From Cheilinus undulatus (lineage: Eukaryota; Chordata; Actinopteri; Labriformes; Labridae): a stretch of 64,000 bases of DNA. The notes under the pieces were generated by a model. That model made no database searches and was not told the DNA's origin. It saw only the letters and a list, made by a program, of their open reading frames with translations. Made by a program: the position numbers and the translations under genes. Positions 11,084 to 55,600 of this stretch are shown one piece after another (position 1 is the stretch's first letter; each line of letters begins with the position of its first letter). The stretch covers positions 3,831,433-3,895,432 of the forward strand of contig NC_054870.1 in the NCBI RefSeq assembly GCF_018320785.1, in the 5' to 3' direction.

Positions 11084-12022
11084 AGCACCTAGCCATGCAG
11101 TCTCTATTTACAAACATCTGTGATCCTAAATGGGTCCTTTTGAAGAGCTCAGTGACTTTAAGTGTGGTACTGTGATGGATGCCGCCTTCGAAATAAGACT
11201 AACCATGAAATTTCCTCCCTGCTGGATACTCCACAGTCGGCTGTCTTATTATTACAAAGTGGAGGCATTTAGGAACAACAGCAACTCAGCCTTGAAGTGG
11301 AATGCTACGTAATTTCGCAGAGCACAAAAACAGCAGTGGGAGTTTCATGGAATGGGATTGCATGGCCAAGCAGCTGCATGCATAGATAGATGGATCGATC
11401 ACCAAGTCCCATGCCAAGCGTCAGATGTAGTAAAGCACACTGACACTGGACTGTGGGGCGGTGGAAATGTGTTCTGTGGACTGACGGGTCACGTTTTTCT
11501 GTTTGGCAGACAGATGGGCTAGTCTGGGTTTGTCAGTCTGGACAATGCTATGTTATTTGTGGTAACAGTTTTGGGAAGACCCTTTTCTATTCAAACATGA
11601 CTGTTTGTCCACTGGAGTGGACTATAAAGACATGGTTTGATGAGTGGGGTGTGGAAGAACTCGGCTGGCCCGCACAGAGTCCTTACCTCAACCCCATCAA
11701 GCACCTTTAGGATGACCTGGGACGGAGACTGAGAGCCAGGCCTTGTGGTCCAACATCAGTGCCTGACCTAATGAAAGCTCTACAGGATGAATGAGCACAA
11801 ATTTCCACAAAACACTTACAGGATGGGGGGGATTCCTTTTAAAAGTACATGTATTTGCATACAATGTCAGTACAGCCCCTGTTGGTGCAAGCTACTTTTA
11901 TGTAGTGTACAGACAACCGATGAAGCTTTTTGTCAGGATTTCTTAGATCCATTAATTGTTGATTGGGTCTTTTTAATGAGAATGTTATTAAAACTGTGCT
12001 TTTGCAGGCTCAGAGAACAAAC

Positions 12023-44556
<32,534 letters not shown>

Positions 44557-44669
44557 CGGAATCTGAACTGCAGGCGTCATGCTTCAACTTCCACTGTGGT
44601 TATAGGGGAACTATTTATGATCATGTGTGTTTACACTGGATCACAGTTCAAAATACTGATGCTGTTTAT

Positions 44670-44712
44670 AATAAACGTGTATATACCAACCTATCCAGTA
44701 TTTTTTATTAAA
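44670..44712 (+). terminator. nvl: nvl polyadenylation signals
   Basis: AATAAA at 44670-44675 and ATTAAA at 44707-44712, about 115-155 bp after the stop codon. Which is used is unknown. Confidence 0.7.
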
Positions 44713-45046
44713 GATCTGATTCTTTTTAAAGGTAACTAGTCTTTTTATTTCTATGACTCTGTACTTAGCTCCGTCAGACTGCTCTTACTTGCATTTTTAT
44801 TTGACAGCATGTAACATGCATTGCTCCAGGCTCACAGGTATTCAACAAGAAAACATATTTTCAAAGTCCACCTGTTGTTTAATGACACTGCAGGCACAAG
44901 GAGCCATAAATGGGACCTCTTTGTTAACTTTTTGCCAAGTAAGCAGCAGGGTCAGACAAAACCAGTGAATGAGTACTCAAGCTCCCAATATTATACTGGA
45001 CCCTTGCTTGCTCACACATACAATAAGTAGTCAACACCTCTGTGAC
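44713..45046. other. nvl 3' flank
   Basis: No gene or recognisable transposon seen. Confidence 0.5.
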
Positions 45047-46187
45047 TTAAAGACCCTGTGAAGTGGAATCCAAAGTTTGTGTCTAGGGGCTCCTTAACTG
45101 GCTAGCCAAGCAACAAATCTTGCATAATTTTTTTACAAATATCTCTGCATTTAATGTATTTTTGAACCATAATTTCCCCATTTATGAGCAATATTTTTAC
45201 ACTGATTAAATTAAATTTACTTGCATTACTTTCAGTGCTGGACTGGACCATTTGGACATTTTCAAGGGAGGAGCAGGGCCCCCCCAGTATTTTATTTGTT
45301 CTATTTGATACAACTTTCAGTCTGTTGGCCGATTCATTTAGATTCAATTATGAGACTTATTACTAGACAAAAGGAATAAAACATAATTTTCACTGCAGGC
45401 TTCTCAGGGGCCCCTTCCCTACTGTGGGTATCAGTACCCCTGCTACACCCATGCTTAACACACTAGATATGTTGGAATATGGTTGCTGTGAAAACACTGA
45501 GATCTGAATGTGAATAATTTTTGGATTTAGACCGTTAGATAGTTTCCCACCGCTTTCCTGGCTGGTTTTAATGTGGGCGGGGCCAATATGTGGGCTGGTG
45601 ATGTCACCAGCACACAGTAGGGAATGACCCCGCCCCTCTAACACTACAATATAAAACCACAGAGCAAATCATCTCAGTCCAGTCTATTGTTAGTTGATGT
45701 CACTGCCCTTATTGAAAGTTAACAGTCAGATAAATGCTGTTTTTGTTCATCGTGAGGTAAATTTGCCAAATCTATCAGCCACAGTGGTCTATGCATCATT
45801 TAAAGCATCATAACAGAGATTTGTGCCAGAAAATGGACTTTCTCTCTTCTCTAACACAGAGCCAGGCAGCTACGCTCTGGTCGTAAGGTCAAGGGGCAGG
45901 CTAATAGCACAAGTGCTTTCCTCCAATCAGATTGTAGCATTTTTTTTAATCTGAGAGGATTGTATTTCTCCTGAGTGGGCGTGGCCTTAGCTCACTCAAC
46001 AGACATGCCCACACCATCCTGGAGCATGGAGCAGAATTTACTGCCTCATTTTTCATAATTTTGGAGCTTAGTTTCATAAACTTAGAAATGTTTTATGACT
46101 GAATTTTGACCTGGGGGTTCATTACACAGTGACCTGTCATACAATAAACCTAAATACAGATTTATTTTCACTTTACAGGGTCTTTAA
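45047..46187 (+). mobile_element. MITE with TTAAAGACCCTGT ends, copy 2
   Basis: Starts TTAAAGACCCTGTGAAGTGG, ends CACTTTACAGGGTCTTTAA. TTAA at both outer edges suggests a piggyBac-type target. Matches the copy at 5644-6303 in inverse orientation but holds about 480 bp more, mostly at 45105-45540. Confidence 0.65.
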
Positions 46188-47509
46188 GCCTAGTTTAGCC
46201 TACAGCTCTCTGAACCTTCCTCATTTGCTTACTGTCACAATCAAGACACATGCCCTGACAAGATTTAGGCTGTGATTACAGTTTTATCATTTACAGTAGA
46301 ATTACAGTTGCCTTAGTGAAAACAGACATTTACAAGTCCTTTTTAATATCCACATAATTCTCATCCATTTAGTACATTATCTTATTTCATTGTCATTATT
46401 ACTGTACTGTTATTATCATCATTATTAACTGTCAGTACCTTTTTTTAATCAATTTTTATTCTGTCTTAATTTCAATGAATTATTGCTTCTTTTGTTCCCC
46501 CTTTTGTTGTCCTTACTTTCTATTTGGTTTTCCTTTAAAAAGTGCATACATTGGCTGTAACAGAAACTCTTGATAAATAGGTACCAAAACTCAAATAGAG
46601 TGTTTTAAAAATCCACATAATTGATAAGCAAGAGTGCACAGGACTTTAACATTTATTTTTCAAATTACATGAATACTTTCAGAAACAACTAAGTGGCTGT
46701 GAGGGTATACGTTCTAGTTTTAAAACATGAAATTCTGTGGACATTTGATACACCATTTACTCCTGGCAGATATAAATATGGTCTGCAGACTTTCTCCTCT
46801 CTTCACTTGATATTCCAGATTTTTATTATTGGTAAATATAAATTCATAGATGGTAGGTTAAAGAAATTCAAAGATAACTAATGAACATCTTTCATGGAAT
46901 GTTCTTAAACTGCTGAACTGTTCTCACCTGTATCAAACTGATGAATGCCAGGTGCTCCTAAGCTGGAGGCACATGCACATTTTTCCCAATTAACATAAAG
47001 GAACACCCTTCGATGACCATATAAGGGCGGTGTGCAAACACAGACGGCACAAAGGGGTTAGGGAAATGTAATTACTGATCAAACTAATCTTGCATATTTG
47101 TGCACTGATGAGTGCTAGATTAAACGTTTTATCCTGTCGTATCAGCAATGAAATGTTCCCAAGAGTGTTCTGGAGTGTTCTTAGTGAAAACAAATCACAG
47201 ATAAGAAAACTTGGTGAACGTCAGGATCTTACAAACTGTGTAAGAGGGTTTTAAGAACAAATATCTGCTTAAGAACAGTAGAGAGTGAGGCCCAGTGTTT
47301 TAGCCCTCCATCAGCCATTCTAGTCCAGAGGATTTGGTAATATTGTACGTGCAACTGACCATTTGATATGCTACTTTAACATCAAAATGACGCACACAGA
47401 AAAACCTGCTCTTGGAGGGACGCTCAGAGCTGAGACCGCTACCTGGAAATGATTCCCCTCACTGCACATCGATTTCTGACCAACAGACACCTGGGTCATC
47501 AGTCTAAAA
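46188..47509. other. nvl-degs1 intergenic spacer
   Basis: AT-rich; open frames are short and without recognisable similarity. Nothing further supported. Confidence 0.5.
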
Positions 47510-48058
47510 CAGGGGTGTCCAAATTATGGCCTGGGGGCCAAATGCAGCTCACAGTCCAATTTTTAATGGCCTGCAGCACATTCTTAAATTATTGCCCACA
47601 TTGGAACATGAAGCGAGACTGTATTGTACTTCTTAGTTTCAGCACAAGGTGGGGCTACCATGCTAATTCTGTAAACAAACATTTTGACGATAACAATTTA
47701 TTGATGTGTTTTTTGTGACTCAATTGAGACAACACTGCAAATGGTTAACATATTGGCAACCAAAATATGATTTAAAATGGCCTCAATTGAGACAACACTG
47801 CAAATGGTTAACATATTGGCAACCAAAATATGATTTAAAATGGCCTTATTGTTTGCCAGTGGTAGCCAGGACCCACAGGGCCTCCCCAAAATCCTTAAAG
47901 TTAACAACTTTTTTGCCCTGTCAGCTATTTAAAAGCCATTTCAGCATGTCTTAACTTACATTTGATTGGTTTTACTAACTACAATACTCTGAAGAAGAGG
48001 AAGTGGCCCCACCATCCTTGTACATTTCCATATGTGGCCCTTGGTTGAAAAGTTTCTG
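47510..48058. mobile_element. hAT-type element with 63-bp tandem duplication
   Basis: Starts CAGGGGTGTCCAAA and ends GTTGAAAAGTTTCTG; flanking 8-mers GTCTAAAA and CTCTACAC agree at 5 of 8. Contains an apparently perfect 63-bp duplication at 47719-47846. Confidence 0.6.
47719..47846. repeat. 63-bp tandem duplication
   Basis: Two adjacent copies starting CTCAATTGAGACAACACTGC and ending AAAATGGCCT with no visible difference, implying a recent event or an assembly artefact. Confidence 0.9.
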
Positions 48059-48317
48059 CTCTACACACCTCCACAGCTCTTAGCCACCTGTTGATTTCAA
48101 CACCACTGTTTGCTGACAACCAGCTCTAATTAATCCCACTGCCCTCCCCCTCAGGAACACACTGTAAACAGGACTGGGTCAGGACCAGGCCAACTTTGAC
48201 ACCACAAACAGGCTGGAGTGTGACACACAGGAAAAGAATAGTAGAAATAAAACACGTGTGATTTATACACAGATAAAATGATCTGATGACATCCATTTGT
48301 TTTGTAGAAGCAAAGTT

Positions 48318-48323
48318 TTTATT
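48318..48323 (-). terminator. degs1: Candidate degs1 polyadenylation signal
   Basis: Minus-strand AATAAA about 1.16 kb past the stop. Other candidates lie at 48406-48411 and 48591-48596; the sequence does not decide between them. Confidence 0.35.
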
Positions 48324-49486
48324 TCTTTGAAATCGGTCTGATCTCAGTTTTCAATCAAATGCCATGGCTCCAACTGAGTACAGGATTTAAAACTCAAAAA
48401 TACAATTTATTTGAATATGAAAAAACCACAGAGTACCATTCTGTATTTCGTTGAGTTAATTTACTTTAGCACCTGTGACAGAACATCATGTCTCTAAGCT
48501 TGGACTAAACTACCAGGAAAGACACATTATCTGGGAAATAAAGTCTGTCTGGTCATTAATTAATTTTTCTTGCTTCAATATGATCAGTTATTTATTGAAT
48601 ATATTCATATTTTTGGAGGAAGTCATTTTGGCAGTTTTGTTCATTAAAGTGAATGAATTCATAAAATCTAAATTAAGACTAACATTGAATAAAGCATAGC
48701 TTAGGCACTCATGGGCTTCACACAGTACGCTCGCATACACCAAAACCTCAAAAACTTATGTGGACCATTCAAAGTGTGCAAGTATACATTAACTGTGTCT
48801 TGGTGTATGAAAATACACATTAAAAGAAGGGTAGTTCAGACAAAGGGTCACAGGCTAGAGAAAGGTCAACTTCACTGAATAGAAACAACCGATGCAAGCC
48901 TCTCCATGAACTCAAAAACAACAAAAGTCTCAGTCAAGTCTGGGGGTGGGTGTTAATTCATTCATTTTTGGTCCACTTACACACACGCACAGTGATGCTG
49001 TGACTGATAGCAAAGCTGCTGTAACTATGCAGGCTCTCAACTGCAAAACACCCAAAGGAGGAGGATCTTAAATCTGCATTTTAATGATTTAGATTTCTGA
49101 TTTCTAAGGGCTGGTTGCACACCTTGGATGACTAAAACCAGTTTTTCATTGGGCCACTCTTGCTTCTTACTAAAATATCACTTCAAGGAAACAGAGAAAC
49201 AACAACAGAGACTGATTAGTTTTAAGGATTTGTGCAACCAATCCTTGGTATTGCCTTGTTCTTTAAATCCACCATCACTTGACCTGGCCTTTCTCATCTG
49301 GACAACAAATAAAGTATTTTCTTTTCCTGTGAGGACAGCACTCTTCTAAACTCCTCCACAGTTTCCACCCTTAATTCACATGCTTAGTGTATTAATATGC
49401 AGAAGCTGTTAAGTCTGTAGGACGGTGAGCTGGGTTGCTTTCATGGTGGACACTGCAGCTTTGTTAGAGAAAAGCTTTTAGTGAAG

Positions 49487-49633
49487 TTATTCCTGCTTGA
49501 CATCTCCCTTCAGCTTCCTCTTGACCCGGGAGTAAGGGCTCAGAGCATCGTCCATGATGAAGTCATACAGGACCTTCATCCATGATGTGTACTGTGGCAG
49601 GTCATCATAATACTCAGATGCTATTTTCTTCAC
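49487..49633 (-). CDS. degs1: degs1 coding exon 3 (stop)
   Basis: TTTCCAG acceptor; [20 protein letters not shown] through [17 protein letters not shown] to TAA at 49489-49487. Confidence 0.96.
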   Translation of the reverse strand: MKKIASEYYDDLPQYTSWMKVLYDFIMDDALSPYSRVKRKLKGDVKQE

Positions 49634-52600
49634 CTGGAAACAAAGAGGAGAACACAGTTTAGTCAGACTCAAATCAAGATAACTCCTAAGTTTCAGTTTG
49701 TTTGAAAGTTAATTTTCTACATGTGTATCCCAAACAAAAACCTCCATGGTTAAAAATGAAGCCAATGCATAAGCGCAAAAAACTGCAGATCCTCAAGCGT
49801 CCACTTGTGGCAGGAGGCAGAAACACTTGAAGTTACATACAAACCCCAGACAAAACACCAGTTTTCAGTGGAAATACACAGGTTTAAAAAAAGTTTGGGC
49901 TGTCTCTCATGGTCACATACTGTATGTGGGTGAATGCTTTTGTAGCACAACTTCTCTGTGTTTTTCAAAGGATATGATTTATACATAAAGGGAGCGTGGC
50001 TGATTTGACTGCTAGCATATTGAAGCTGTTTGTCAGGAAGCTCAAAACCTGCCTCAGTTCCACCTCTTCGTCTATTTCTATGCAGACCAAACGAGAGAGT
50101 TCAGCCGGAGTTTATATTACAGCCACTGCTGTGGATTGGCTTTAAAAGCCCCCCTTCAGTGACCAAATGCTGACATCACTCATGTTTCATCTAATACTTT
50201 CTACAGTCCAATGTATTCCTGATGGGATGAGCGGTAAAGATAATGGCTGGGTGGATTTTAGGCAATAAAATACAGTACAGAAAAAGAACTGATAATAATC
50301 ATACTGACCCATGGTCTTTCCAAACAGACCTATAAGGTGACATCAGTCTCCACAGTAGACATAACAGTAGCACAGAACCAAGTCCTAGTTGAGAAAAACT
50401 GCTTTCTTCAAATGAGAAATACATCCCACAGTCTGTATAGGAATTTACCAACTCCTTAGAAAGAAACACTACCTGCTGCTTCGTCTGCTCTCGGTATGCA
50501 ATAAACGGGCTTTAGTATCAAAATGTTTAGCCTTTTTATATCTTTACACACTGGAGGATTATTTTATAGACCTAACTTGTCAGTTAGTGATTATGGTTTT
50601 ATAGTATATCTTATCTTATATTAACGTCATTTTGACACCCACCTGAGAATGCTAAGAAAAAAATACCCATTTAACAGAGGAGAAATTTTAAAATACTTAA
50701 AAAAGTACAATAGCATGGTTTATAGCATTCTGTGTTTGAAGACAGAGATAACAAATGTACAAGACTATTGTAATCAATAAAACTACGGTTTACTTTAGTT
50801 AAAATTTAGTTGAGTAGAAGTTGAACAACTGGTCTTAATATATACTGTCAAATTACTGTATTTAAGTAAATGTTTTGGGTACTTGTGCTTTTAGAGTACA
50901 TTTTGAAATCAGTACTTTTACTTGTACTTAAGTAATTTTTAACCAGAGTAACTGCACTTTTACTGTTGTACTTTCTCCACTTCTGTTGGGTAGCACATAG
51001 TGAATGATTCCACATCACATCCAAAAACAGCTTAACCTGACATGCCAGATGGATTTGTTTCACACATCCATCTGGTAAACCTCTCATAGGCAGTGTTTGG
51101 GAAAGGGCAGAGCCTTTGGAAAAAAAACTCGGAGGATGACTGGATAAATGTTCTGTCTGTCACATCTTTACGGGCTAATCAGAGCAACAAAACAAGCAAC
51201 GTAGCTGCTACCAAGAAGTAAAGTCCATAGAGAACTGCATAACGCGAACCACGGTGACTGTAGACATGTCAGTACATGACTTGTCGTTTTTGAAAAGAAA
51301 ACAACTCATTGCTGTTCTTTGTTCTTTTAACAAAGAAATTTCAGCAAGTTCTGATAAAACTGGCGCTTTAGCAGCATCCATACTAATGTCTTCCACCACA
51401 ATTGCACTGGTCTCTTGTTGCTGCTTGCTTACATCCCAACTCTGCCACTCCCGAAAGTACTGCCCCTTGGCACTGATTGGTCCTGTCACTTTCTAACCGG
51501 GCCCATACTGTTAAGACGGGAGCTTTGCAAGATGGATTCGCCAGTGACAAACACAGAAACGGGCGTATCCATCTGCTTTTTGATGCGAGAGATGTGGTGT
51601 GATATGGGTGAAGTTATCAACTGAGTGAGTGGTCCTGCCTTTGGCTTTAGGTGCGCCAAAACAACATTAGCATACTTTCCTTTGGTATGCATAGCATTGC
51701 AATGAGGTTGAATTTGCTTTGTTCTTGCTAGAGGCGACCCACCTTGCCACAGAGAGTTACTGAAGCTCTGTAATATTGTAAAGTATTTAAGACTCTCAAA
51801 AGTTTAGTTTAACTATATGTGGAGACCTTAAAAGTGTAAAATTTAATTCTATATGGGTTTAATTAACACAGATTAATTAATCTTGGAACCTCTTAGTTTG
51901 ACTTTTATTTTTAGAGGGTTTTTTCCGTCACTGATGCTTTTTAAATCCACCTAAGTAAAATAATCCCCCCCAAAATATACTAAGTTAGGGTTAAACTACT
52001 GGTTTGAAAATTTCTCCTAAAAGTGCACGTGCACAAAAAGCTACTCAACTGTAGTATCTTAATTAAATGTAATTAGTTATTTTTACCCCTGTAAGATTTA
52101 AGCTGCCACTTCAGACAAATTTCTCGCCTTACAAGGACAACAGTAATCTCCAGCCATAAAGCTGTACATACCATTGGCAGCCTCCGTCCTGGGATGCTGG
52201 GGAAGTCGTGGTGCTCATTGTGGTAGCCCACATTGAAGGTGAGCAGGTTAAGGGAGCCGTAGTAGGAGTAGGTCTCATGGCCCTTGAGGAACATGTAATG
52301 CTCAGCTATGAAGTGACCAGAGATGGGGTGCAATCCCATCCCCAGCATGGAGCCAGCCAGCATATAGACCAGAGGCTTGGCTCCCCACAGCGAGTACAGC
52401 AGGATGTCAAAGGTGATCTGTACGGCCACATTGGTCACCTCCAGCTGGGTGATGGGTTTGGGGTTGATGCAGAGCGGTCGAATAGCATAAAACAGTGGCT
52501 GCAGTATAATCCAGATGAATTTGCGGAAGCGTGTGCAGAAGAACCAGCCTTCAAAATCAGTTGGGATGTCTACATCCACTCCGTCTCCGCCGAGGTATCG

Positions 52601-55600
52601 ATGATGGTCCAGATGATAGCGTTTAAAGGAGGCAGAATAGGGCAGGCCGATGGGCAGGTTGGCAAACATGGCAAAGTAGCGATTCCACATGGCCTTGTTG
52701 TTTCCAAACGCTGTGTTGTGGGAGATTTCATGTATAGCAAGGGTCATTGAGTGGTTGATACAACTGCCAAAAGCATATGTCCAAAACAAAACCCATTTCC
52801 AGTCCAAGTCTTTGACCAGGTAAAAAGCTAAAAACTGTATAGCCACCATCATGCACACAATCCATTTCAGCCTGGGGTCAGGGCCCATCAATGACTTGAT
52901 TTCTGGGTATTTGGCTGTAAAGAGACAAACAAGATTACAGTTAAATTCAGAGGAACTTTGTTTTTGATCATCAGGTACTTCATGTTTACATCAAGGCATT
53001 CTACTTATGCTGCGATTAAAGATGAACATGCCATTTAAATCTAGCATTTGCAGGCTGTGCAATGCCATTCATACTAACTTAAAGACCTAATGCTACCACT
53101 TGTTAGCTCAACATATTTCCCTGTAATTCTGATTTCACTTAAATGTAAACATCACTACTGGGGCAAACAGGCTGCAGAATATTTCTTTTAGTGACTACAC
53201 CTGCAGCACACATAAAGTGTAGAAATGTGAGACAGACAGAACCAGATGCTAAGCTCTTGATTATTTATACAGAAAGTTACTAATAAGGCTGGGCAATTAA
53301 TCGCAAATTACATTAAATCACAATATGGCCTGCTGCAATTCACAAATCGTTGAAGTTGCAATATTTCTTAAACTTGAAAAATGTCACAGTAGCAGTTTAA
53401 TACATTTATTTTTTTGCAGCAGCTTTACAAGCTTAACCTCCTCCACCCCAGCTGCCTCCTTTATAGCTTAAAGCTTGTTGTACTCTTATTTTCAGACTCA
53501 TGCTGCTACAGATTTATTGCTTCTGAAACCATTTCTTTTTTTTAAAAATACATATTGTCACTCATGTGTCCATCCATATGGGGGTTTCCAGACATGTGCT
53601 CCCTTAAAAGCATTCTGCTTAACTAACCCTGGTAGCATCTTTAGAGCAGAGCCTTCTCTGCCAAGTAAAACTATAGACTATATCCATTTTGCAATAAAAT
53701 GGTAAAATGTATCATGAGTGTTTCTTACTGAATGTAGGTTTTAATATTGATTTATTGCTTGAATTTGTTGAAAAGTGCATAACCTAAGTAATCTAATACT
53801 AATTGCATATTAAATCGCAATATCGGAGAAAAATAATTGCAATTAGATCATTTTTGCGAATCATTAAAGCCCTAGTTACTACACAGGTGGGCATGCTGAT
53901 CAAATGCAATGTCCATCATAAATGGTATATAATGATGATGATGATGCACCTGTTATGACAATAAAAATGTCCTATTATTGCTGGGCAATTAACGAAAAAT
54001 AACCAAAACTGGCATTAGGAGCCTCTGATTAACGTAAATCTGCCCTGTCAATTATTTCATTTTCTCCCATGTAATTATCTCTCTACTAATGCACAACCCC
54101 CTTAACAACACAGTACTGGCTGTGATAGGAAGCCACATGCCACAGCCACAGTCCGCTAAAACTCAAAGAGCCGACTGTGCAGCGTGAACAGCAGGGTTAT
54201 TTTCTTCTTTTTACACAATAGTATAAAAAAACCCTTATTGTGTTTGCAAGAAATATTTTCTACATTTCTAGCAAAATGTGACTTTAAAAAGAATCACTGT
54301 AGCTGATGTAACCTATGTTTTAATTTCATTGTTAATCTGTGCATGTTTTTTCCGTTATTTGTTTTAAAATCGTAAAAATATTTACAGCACAAACCGAGTC
54401 AGGGGTGGGATAATCGTACATCAATCATAATCAAGGTAAATGTCAATTAGTCTTGATTTTTGGCCATAATTGCCCAGCCCTTATCCTACCTTAATCTACA
54501 CAGTAGTACACAGTAGAGCTTCAAAATGCAAAAAGAACAAATGGGAGTGAGACAAAAAAACAAAACAAAACAAAACAAAAAACACTTGAGTAAGCAATTT
54601 ATTTAAAACAACAATTAAACTAAAATCGGCTGTTCATCAGCTGATCAAAAGTTTAAGACCACAGCTCAAAAAAACCCGAAACCACCCTCAAAACAGAAAT
54701 AAAAGTTTCAAAAAAGGACTCGGTGCTGAGAAGCTCCACCGTTCTTGTTGATCACTTCAAAAATTAGTTTGGGCATGCTTGAAGCGAGTGTTTCCAGGAG
54801 CATTACTCCAAGTGTTGAAGATGACTTCACGAAGGGCATCCACTGTCTGGAACTGATGTCCATTTTTATAAACTTCCCTTGCCATCCAACTGCAGCTTTG
54901 TCCTGTTGAAAAACCCAGTCCTTACCACACAGACGAGGGCCCTCAGTCATGAGGGATGCACGCTGCAACATCTCCACATAGCCAGCTGCCGTTTGACGCC
55001 CCTGCACAACCTGACGCTCCATTGTTCCATTGAAGGACCCCAGATCATGATGGCAGCCCCTCCACTGTGCCGCGTAGAAAACATCTCCAGTGGGATCTCC
55101 TTGTTATGCCAGGAACATTGGAAGCCATCAGGACCGTAAAGGTTACATTTTTTCTCATCAGAGAATAAAAATTTCTTCCACCTTTCAGTGTCCCATGTTT
55201 GGTACTCCCTTGAAAAGTCCAAACTGGCAATATTGTGGCGTTGAAGGAGACGAGGCCTTTGAAGACATTTTTTTCCCCACCCCTTCCCTCTCAGATGCCG
55301 TCTGATGGTTATTGGGCTGCAGTTGGCACCAGTAACGGCCTTAGCTTGGGTCGAGGATCGCCCCGTGTCTTGACGTACAGCCAATCAGATCCTCCGGCTC
55401 AGCGCTGGTGAAATTTTTTGGGGTCTACCACTTGACTTTATTGTTCCATAACCCTCAGGATCTTTGAAGAAATTCAAAATGACTGTCTTGCTGCGTCCAA
55501 CCTCAGCAGCAATGGCGTACTGAAGAGGCCTTGGTTATGCAGCTCAACAATCCGACCACATTCAAAGACAGAAAGCTTTTTTGCATTTGCCATCAGGAGG

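Larger units (their letters stand above)
10380..11907 (+). mobile_element. Tc1-like transposon carrying two nested insertions
   Basis: Ends CACTACGTGGACAAAAGTA (left) and TACTTTTATGTAGTG (right), each bordered by TA. It lies in the nvl 5' UTR intron. Transposase remnants: an ELSDFKCGTVMDA-type N-terminus near 11145, VLWTDGSRFSVWQTDG near 11475, and VEELGWPAQSPYLNPIKHL ending at 11707. The segment between the second and third motifs is deleted and frames are broken. A TTAA-flanked MITE (10417-10739) and a LINE fragment (about 10788-11083) sit inside its 5' part. Confidence 0.85.

Noticed and set aside
52208-52750. 180-aa open frame on the plus strand
   Set aside because: Exact antisense shadow of degs1 exon 2.
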